Assembly: GCA_044426235.1 (NCBI GenBank)
Contig: JAWXUS010000004.1
Location: forward strand, 1 to 64,000
Direction of reading: 5' to 3'
DNA from: JAGHEK01 sp044426235
GTDB lineage: Bacteria; Bacillota; Clostridia; Peptostreptococcales; Peptostreptococcaceae
DNA: 64,000 nucleotides
This document shows, piece after piece, positions 59,611-64,000 of the stretch; position 1 is the first letter of the stretch, and every line of letters begins with the position of its first letter. The position numbers and the translations under genes are program-made. Below the pieces are notes generated by a model. That model was not told the DNA's origin, did no database searches, and saw nothing but the letters and a program-made list of their open reading frames with translations.

Positions 59611-59762
59611 AAGTATCATAATATATATACATATTGGCCAAAAAATGATATATTAATTAGTAATGGATAAAACACGTATATATTTAGGTAATATAAAAAA
59701 ATATATACAGTAAATATTAGTATAAGTAAAATATAAAAATTTATAATAGATGGAGTAAAGAT

Positions 59763-61127
59763 ATGAATTTAAAAGCTATAATACTTGCAGCTGGAAAAGG
59801 TACTAGAATGAAATCTAAATACCCAAAAGTTGTACATAAAGTATGTGGAAAAGAAATGATAAACCATATAATAGATGCTTCAAAAAAATCAGGGGTAGAA
59901 GACGTTGTAGCAATACTTGGTCACGAATCAGAAGTTGTAAAAAATGCGATACCAAAAGAAACTTTAACTACTATGCAAACTGAACAATTAGGAACAGGAC
60001 ATGCAGTTATGATGGCTAAAGAATATATAAATGAAGATGATACAATTCTTGTTTTATGTGGAGATACTCCTTTAATAAAGGAAGATACATTAAAGAATTT
60101 ATTTGATTACCATAAACAAAATGAATACTATGCAACAGTTTTAACTACTGTAATAGAAAATCCAACAGGATATGGAAGAGTAATAAGAGATAATAATTTT
60201 GATTTACTTAAAATTGTAGAACAAAAAGATGCAAATGAAGAAGAAAAGGCAACTAAAGAAATTAATTCAGGTATATACTGTTTTAATGGAAAATTACTAA
60301 AGGAATCTTTAGATTTAATTGATAACAATAATGCCCAAAATGAATACTATTTAACAGATACTATAAAAATAATAAGAGAAAAAGGTTATAAAGTTGGGGC
60401 TTTTAATGGTTCTACAATAGAAGAACTTATGGGAGTAAACTCAAGAGTTGAACTTTCAAAAGCCGAACAAATTATGAAACTTAGAATAAATGAAAATCAT
60501 ATGGTTAATGGTGTAACAATCATTGATACTAATTCAACATATATTGAAAGTGATGTTATAATTGGAAGTGATAGTGTAATATATCCAAATGTTACTTTAA
60601 AAGGAAATACAAAAATAGGTTTAGAGTGTATTATTGAATCAAATTCAAAAATATCAAACTCAACTATTGGAGATAATACCACTATTGAAAATTCAACTAT
60701 ATTAGATAGTGTTATTGGGGAAAATACAAGTATTGGTCCATATGCTTACTTAAGACCAAATTCTAAAATTGGAAATAACGTGAAAATTGGTGATTTTGTT
60801 GAAGTTAAAAATGCAACTATTGAAGATAATTCAAAAGCATCGCATTTATCATATATTGGAGATGCACACGTTGGAAAGAATGTAAATATTGGTTGCGGGG
60901 TAGTTTTTGTTAATTACGACGGAAAAAATAAATACGTTTCTCAAGTAAAAGATGGTGCATTTATAGGATCAAATTCTAATCTAGTAGCACCAGTTGTAGT
61001 TGAAGAAAATGGATATATAGCAACAGGATCAACTATAACTAAAAATGTACCTGAAGGTTCATTAGCAGTTGCAAGACAAAGGCAAACTGTTAAAGAAGGT
61101 TGGGTAGCTAGAAAAGGACTTAAATAA
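59763..61127 (+). CDS. glmU: Bifunctional UDP-GlcNAc synthesis enzyme GlmU
   Basis: Acetylates glucosamine-1-phosphate and then uridylates it to UDP-GlcNAc. The N-terminal pyrophosphorylase domain has LAAGKGTRMKSKYPKVVHKV (8-27) and LVLCGDTPLI near 97. The C-terminal left-handed beta helix (about 250-454) carries hexapeptide repeats and the acetyltransferase residues around KASHLSYIGDAHVG near 360. The 454-residue length is normal. GGAG precedes the ATG. It completes the glmS-glmM-glmU route within this window and heads glmU-prs-pth-mfd. Confidence 0.97.
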   Translation: MNLKAIILAAGKGTRMKSKYPKVVHKVCGKEMINHIIDASKKSGVEDVVAILGHESEVVKNAIPKETLTTMQTEQLGTGHAVMMAKEYINEDDTILVLCGDTPLIKEDTLKNLFDYHKQNEYYATVLTTVIENPTGYGRVIRDNNFDLLKIVEQKDANEEEKATKEINSGIYCFNGKLLKESLDLIDNNNAQNEYYLTDTIKIIREKGYKVGAFNGSTIEELMGVNSRVELSKAEQIMKLRINENHMVNGVTIIDTNSTYIESDVIIGSDSVIYPNVTLKGNTKIGLECIIESNSKISNSTIGDNTTIENSTILDSVIGENTSIGPYAYLRPNSKIGNNVKIGDFVEVKNATIEDNSKASHLSYIGDAHVGKNVNIGCGVVFVNYDGKNKYVSQVKDGAFIGSNSNLVAPVVVEENGYIATGSTITKNVPEGSLAVARQRQTVKEGWVARKGLK

Positions 61128-61140
61128 TATTAGAGAATAT

Positions 61141-61170
61141 AATCAAAGCTTTAAAAAGCTTTGATTTATA
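61141..61170 (+). terminator. Hairpin between glmU and prs
   Basis: AATCAAAGCTTT and AAAGCTTTGATT form a stem, but only a TATATA tail follows. It may stabilise or partly terminate the message rather than stop it fully. Confidence 0.45.
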
Positions 61171-61208
61171 TATATATATAACTTTTTGATTTTTTAGGAG
61201 GACATAAG

Positions 61209-62162
61209 ATGAATACAAGTGGAAGCGAGATTAAAATAATCGCTGGAAATGCATCAAAGGAATTAGCAGAAAAAATAGCAAATCACCTTGATATAAAGCT
61301 TTGTGATTGTGAAGTTGGAGCTTTTAGTGATGGTGAAATAAGTGTAAACATTAATGAAGTTGTAAGAGGAAGTGATGTATTCTTAATACAATCAACAAAT
61401 AGTCCAGTAAATCAAAATTTAATGGAATTATTAATAATGATAGATGCATTAAAAAGAGCATCAGCTGGTAGAATAACTGCTGTTATACCATACTATGGTT
61501 ATGCAAGGCAAGATAGAAAAGCAAAGCCTAGAGATCCAATTACAGCAAAATTAGTTGCTAACTTATTAACTGCAGCAGGAGCTGATAGAGTCTTAACTAT
61601 GGACTTACACGCTGCACAAATACAAGGATATTTTGATATACCACTAGATCATTTACAAGGTGGAAAGTTACTTGCTGAATACTTCAATCAAAAGAACCTA
61701 ACAGAAGATATAGTAGTTGTATCCCCAGACCTTGGAAGTGTTACAAGATCTAGAAAGTTTGCAGATGCAATAGATGGAAGTGTACCACTTGCTATAATCG
61801 ATAAGAGAAGACCAAAAGCTAATGTTTCAGAAATAATGAATATAATTGGCGATGTTAAAGATAAGAATGTTATATTATTTGATGATATGATAGATACTGC
61901 AGGAACTATATGTAATGCTGCTAATGCACTTAAAGAATTTGGTGCAAAAGATGTTTATGCTTGTTGTTCTCACGCTGTATTATCAGGTCAAGCAATTCAA
62001 AGAATACAAGATTCTGCTATAAAAGAACTTATAGTTTTAGATACTATAAAATTACCGGAAGAAAAAGAGTTAGAAAAGATAAAAGTAATATCTGCTTCAG
62101 AATTATTTGCGGATGCAATCAAAAAAGTATTCTCAAATGAATCAGTAAGTATGTTATTCTAA
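61209..62162 (+). CDS. prs: Ribose-phosphate pyrophosphokinase Prs
   Basis: Makes PRPP from ribose-5-phosphate and ATP for nucleotide, histidine, tryptophan and NAD synthesis. The 317 residues show FSDGEISVNINEVVRGSDVF, the YYGYARQDRKAKPRDPITAKLVA flexible loop near 97-119, the metal-binding DLHAAQIQGYFDIP and the PRPP loop DKNVILFDDMIDTAGTI near 217-233. AGGAGG precedes the ATG. PRPP is the effector of PurR (upstream) and a substrate of PncB. Confidence 0.98.
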   Translation: MNTSGSEIKIIAGNASKELAEKIANHLDIKLCDCEVGAFSDGEISVNINEVVRGSDVFLIQSTNSPVNQNLMELLIMIDALKRASAGRITAVIPYYGYARQDRKAKPRDPITAKLVANLLTAAGADRVLTMDLHAAQIQGYFDIPLDHLQGGKLLAEYFNQKNLTEDIVVVSPDLGSVTRSRKFADAIDGSVPLAIIDKRRPKANVSEIMNIIGDVKDKNVILFDDMIDTAGTICNAANALKEFGAKDVYACCSHAVLSGQAIQRIQDSAIKELIVLDTIKLPEEKELEKIKVISASELFADAIKKVFSNESVSMLF

Positions 62163-62165
62163 TTA

Positions 62166-62208
62166 AAAAAAGCAATCCTTTAAATATTTTTTAAAGGATG
62201 CTTTTTTA
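62166..62208 (+). terminator. Terminator after prs
   Basis: AAAGCATCC-type arms (AAAGCAATCCTTTAAA with TTTAAAGGATGCTTT, one bulged A) are followed by T. Confidence 0.8.
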
Positions 62209-62234
62209 TAGCACTAAAACAAAATAATTTGTTT

Positions 62235-62273
62235 AAAGTCTTCATTTAGAACTTTTTAAAAGGAGACTTTTTT
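62235..62273 (+). terminator. Second terminator-like hairpin directly before pth
   Basis: AAAGTCTTC (62235-62243) and GGAGACTTT (62262-62270) pair over 9 bp with a U-rich end, only about 30 bases before the pth start. It may act as an attenuator or as a second terminator after prs. Confidence 0.5.
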
Positions 62274-62301
62274 AGTATTTAAATTTTAGGAGGAAAATTT
62301 T

Positions 62302-62862
62302 ATGTATATAGTAGTTGGACTTGGAAATCCTGGTAAGCAATATGACAAAACGAGACACAATATTGGATTTGATGTAATAGATAAGCTAGCTTATGAAAAT
62401 AATATATCTGTAACAAAAATAAAACATAAAGCATTAATTGGTGAGGGTAGAATTGGAAATGAAAAAGTCTTACTTGTAAAACCTCAGACTTATATGAATT
62501 TAAGTGGTGAAACTTTAATTGATATGTATAACTTTTATAAATTAGATATAGAAAATATTATTGTTGTTTATGATGATATAGACTTAGAAGTTGGAAAACT
62601 TAGAATTAGAAAAAAAGGAAGTGGTGGAACTCATAATGGAATGAGATCAATAATTAAATGTCTTGGTTCAAATGAATTTCCAAGAGTTAGATTTGGAGTT
62701 TCAAAACCACAAAATGGACAAGACTTAGCAGATTTTGTTTTAGCTAAATTTAGAAAAGAAGAAAATGATGATATTCAAAATGGAATTGAAAAATCTGTTA
62801 AGGCAATTGAGGAAATAATAAAGGAATCAGTAGATAGTTCAATGAACAAATATAATAATTAA
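62302..62862 (+). CDS. pth: Peptidyl-tRNA hydrolase Pth
   Basis: Frees tRNA from prematurely released peptidyl-tRNA. The 186 residues contain YIVVGLGNPGKQYDKTRHNIGFDVID with catalytic His20, VLLVKPQTYMNLSGE near 56-70, and VVYDDIDLEVGKLRIRKKGSGGTHNGMRSI with Asp94 near 90-119. AGGAGG precedes the ATG. mfd follows after 20 bases. Confidence 0.97.
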   Translation: MYIVVGLGNPGKQYDKTRHNIGFDVIDKLAYENNISVTKIKHKALIGEGRIGNEKVLLVKPQTYMNLSGETLIDMYNFYKLDIENIIVVYDDIDLEVGKLRIRKKGSGGTHNGMRSIIKCLGSNEFPRVRFGVSKPQNGQDLADFVLAKFRKEENDDIQNGIEKSVKAIEEIIKESVDSSMNKYNN

Positions 62863-62882
62863 AAATAGAAAGGGGAATGTTT

Positions 62883-64000
62883 ATGAATAGTTTAATGCTA
62901 AATCCTCTAATAAATTCAGTAGAATACAATGATTTAATAAGTATATTAAAAAGCAAAAATGTTATTTTAAATGGATTACTAAAGTCGCAAAAATCTCATA
63001 TTGCATATTTATTGAATCAAAAGTTAGATAAGCAAATGCTATATATTTGTAGTAATGTGCTGGAGGCAAAAAAAGTATATGAAGATTTAAAGTTTTATAA
63101 TAATGAAAATGTTGAATATTTAGGATATGAAGACATTTTATTTTATCATTTAGATGCTAAAGATAGAAGTATTGAGGCAAAAAAAATAAAGACTTTAAGT
63201 AGACTTTTAAGAAAAGAAAAAATAATACTTGTAACTTCAGTTGAGGCTATTTTAAAAAAATACGTCCCAAAAGAAATATTAATTAAAAATACTAATAAAT
63301 TTAAAGTAAGTGAAAATATAGATATTGAAGAATTTACTCAAAATTTAATTAGATTAGGATACGAAAGAGTATCAAAAGTTGAAGGATTTGGTCAATTTAG
63401 TGTTCGTGGAGGAATAATTGATATATTTTCTCTTGAATACGAAAAGCCAGTTCGTATAGAGCTTTTTGATGATGAAATAGAATCAATTAGAATTTTTGAT
63501 ATTTATTCTCAAAAATCTGTTGAAAATTTAGAAAGTGCAGTGATTACTCCATCAAGAGAATTTATTTATCCTCTTAATACTACTAGTGCAGTAATAGATT
63601 TAAAAAGTGATTCAACTGATTTAACTAAAGAAGAAGTTTTTAGAGATATAGATAATATTGAATATCGAACGTATTTTGAAGGAATTGAAAATTACATAGA
63701 TTATATCTATAAGGATTGCGATAAAAGTTTGTTTAATTATTTAGAAGAAGATGCATTTATTTTCTTTGAAGATATTTCAAGAACTAAAGAGAGAATAGAA
63801 AATTATAGAAATGAATTTACTCAAAATTATCAACTTAATCTTGAAAGAGGTACAACTCTAAAAAATCAAGGAAATTTGATTTATGATTATAGTGAATTTG
63901 AATATTTAATTCAAGGTAGAAAAATAATTTTAAATTCAATACTTAAAAGTAATATAAAAGATTTTAAAATTAATAAAAATATTGATTTTGATGTTAGAGA
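62883..64000 (+). CDS. mfd: Transcription-repair coupling factor Mfd, N-terminal part (cut by window end)
   Basis: DNA translocase that removes stalled RNA polymerase and recruits UvrA. Only the first ~372 codons are in the window, open to the end. They match the UvrB-homologous N-terminal module of Mfd: the degenerate ATP-binding start, VTSVEAILKKYVPKE near 119-133, and the diagnostic GFGQFSVRGGIIDIFSLEYEKPVRIELFDDEIESIRIFD near 167-205. The helicase and RNA polymerase-binding domains lie outside. AAAGGGGAATG precedes the ATG. The pth-mfd order is standard in Firmicutes. Confidence 0.95.
   Translation, partial: MNSLMLNPLINSVEYNDLISILKSKNVILNGLLKSQKSHIAYLLNQKLDKQMLYICSNVLEAKKVYEDLKFYNNENVEYLGYEDILFYHLDAKDRSIEAKKIKTLSRLLRKEKIILVTSVEAILKKYVPKEILIKNTNKFKVSENIDIEEFTQNLIRLGYERVSKVEGFGQFSVRGGIIDIFSLEYEKPVRIELFDDEIESIRIFDIYSQKSVENLESAVITPSREFIYPLNTTSAVIDLKSDSTDLTKEEVFRDIDNIEYRTYFEGIENYIDYIYKDCDKSLFNYLEEDAFIFFEDISRTKERIENYRNEFTQNYQLNLERGTTLKNQGNLIYDYSEFEYLIQGRKIILNSILKSNIKDFKINKNIDFDVR

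Overview
This window is a strongly AT-rich chromosomal segment from an endospore-forming low-GC Firmicute, most likely a Peptostreptococcaceae-type clostridium. The evidence is the sporulation set (spoIID, spoIIQ, spoIIID, yyaC, spmA, spmB, spoVG), the RNA elements (glmS ribozyme, SAM-I, FMN, TPP, raiA RNA), AAGGAGG-type ribosome binding sites, sigma-H-like promoters and an origin-proximal Firmicute gene order. Family placement is inference. No sequence search was run.

Layout. 1-700: seven complete tRNA genes and one cut off at the left edge. 0.8-6.3 kb: cdaA-cdaR (c-di-AMP), glmM, then glmS behind a self-cleaving ribozyme. 6.3-12.8 kb: nagB with a NagR-like operator, then a mannitol locus (mtlA, mtlR, mtlF, mtlD) with two matching candidate activator-site/promoter pairs. 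13-18.2 kb: murA and the spoIID-spoIIQ-spoIIID-mbl block, with yyaC opposite. 18.3-31.1 kb: SAM riboswitch-metK, recD2-comFC, raiA RNA, hpf, secA, prfB with its programmed frameshift, tex and an amidohydrolase. 31.1-32.9 kb: FMN riboswitch-ribU and TPP riboswitch-thiT. 33-35.7 kb: tsaE-tsaB-rimI-tsaD. 35.8-39.7 kb: two paralogous lipoproteins around a reversed pncB. 39.8-45.3 kb: spmAB, metG-tatD-rnmV-rsmA. 45.4-51.4 kb: an acidic unknown protein, an M20 peptidase, a membrane-anchored unknown, murC (reverse), purR and spoVG. 51.5-59.7 kb: an accessory block of nitroreductases, a VOC protein, an HxlR regulator, a DarT1/NADAR-like toxin-antitoxin pair, and an ABC exporter with a divergent two-component system. 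59.8-64 kb: glmU-prs-pth-mfd (mfd is cut by the window end).

How the genes work together. glmS, glmM and glmU make UDP-GlcNAc, which murA commits to peptidoglycan; murC adds the first amino acid to UDP-MurNAc. nagB runs against glmS, and each is controlled by an amino-sugar signal (ribozyme for glmS, operator for nagB). cdaA/cdaR sit directly upstream of glmM, the usual c-di-AMP/cell-wall arrangement. metK, ribU and thiT are each controlled by a riboswitch for their own product or ligand.

Most striking local structure. The DarT1/NADAR pair lies between two perfect 42-bp direct repeats. The left copy is the natural 3' end of hxlR including its stop codon; the right copy is a displaced duplicate 1.57 kb downstream. 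This looks like the footprint of a small toxin-antitoxin cassette inserted at the 3' end of a gene without breaking it. Also notable are a recent tandem duplication of the phosphorylated IIB domain in MtlA, a raiA RNA with its own promoter and terminator, and the 8.3 kb accessory block that splits spoVG from glmU.
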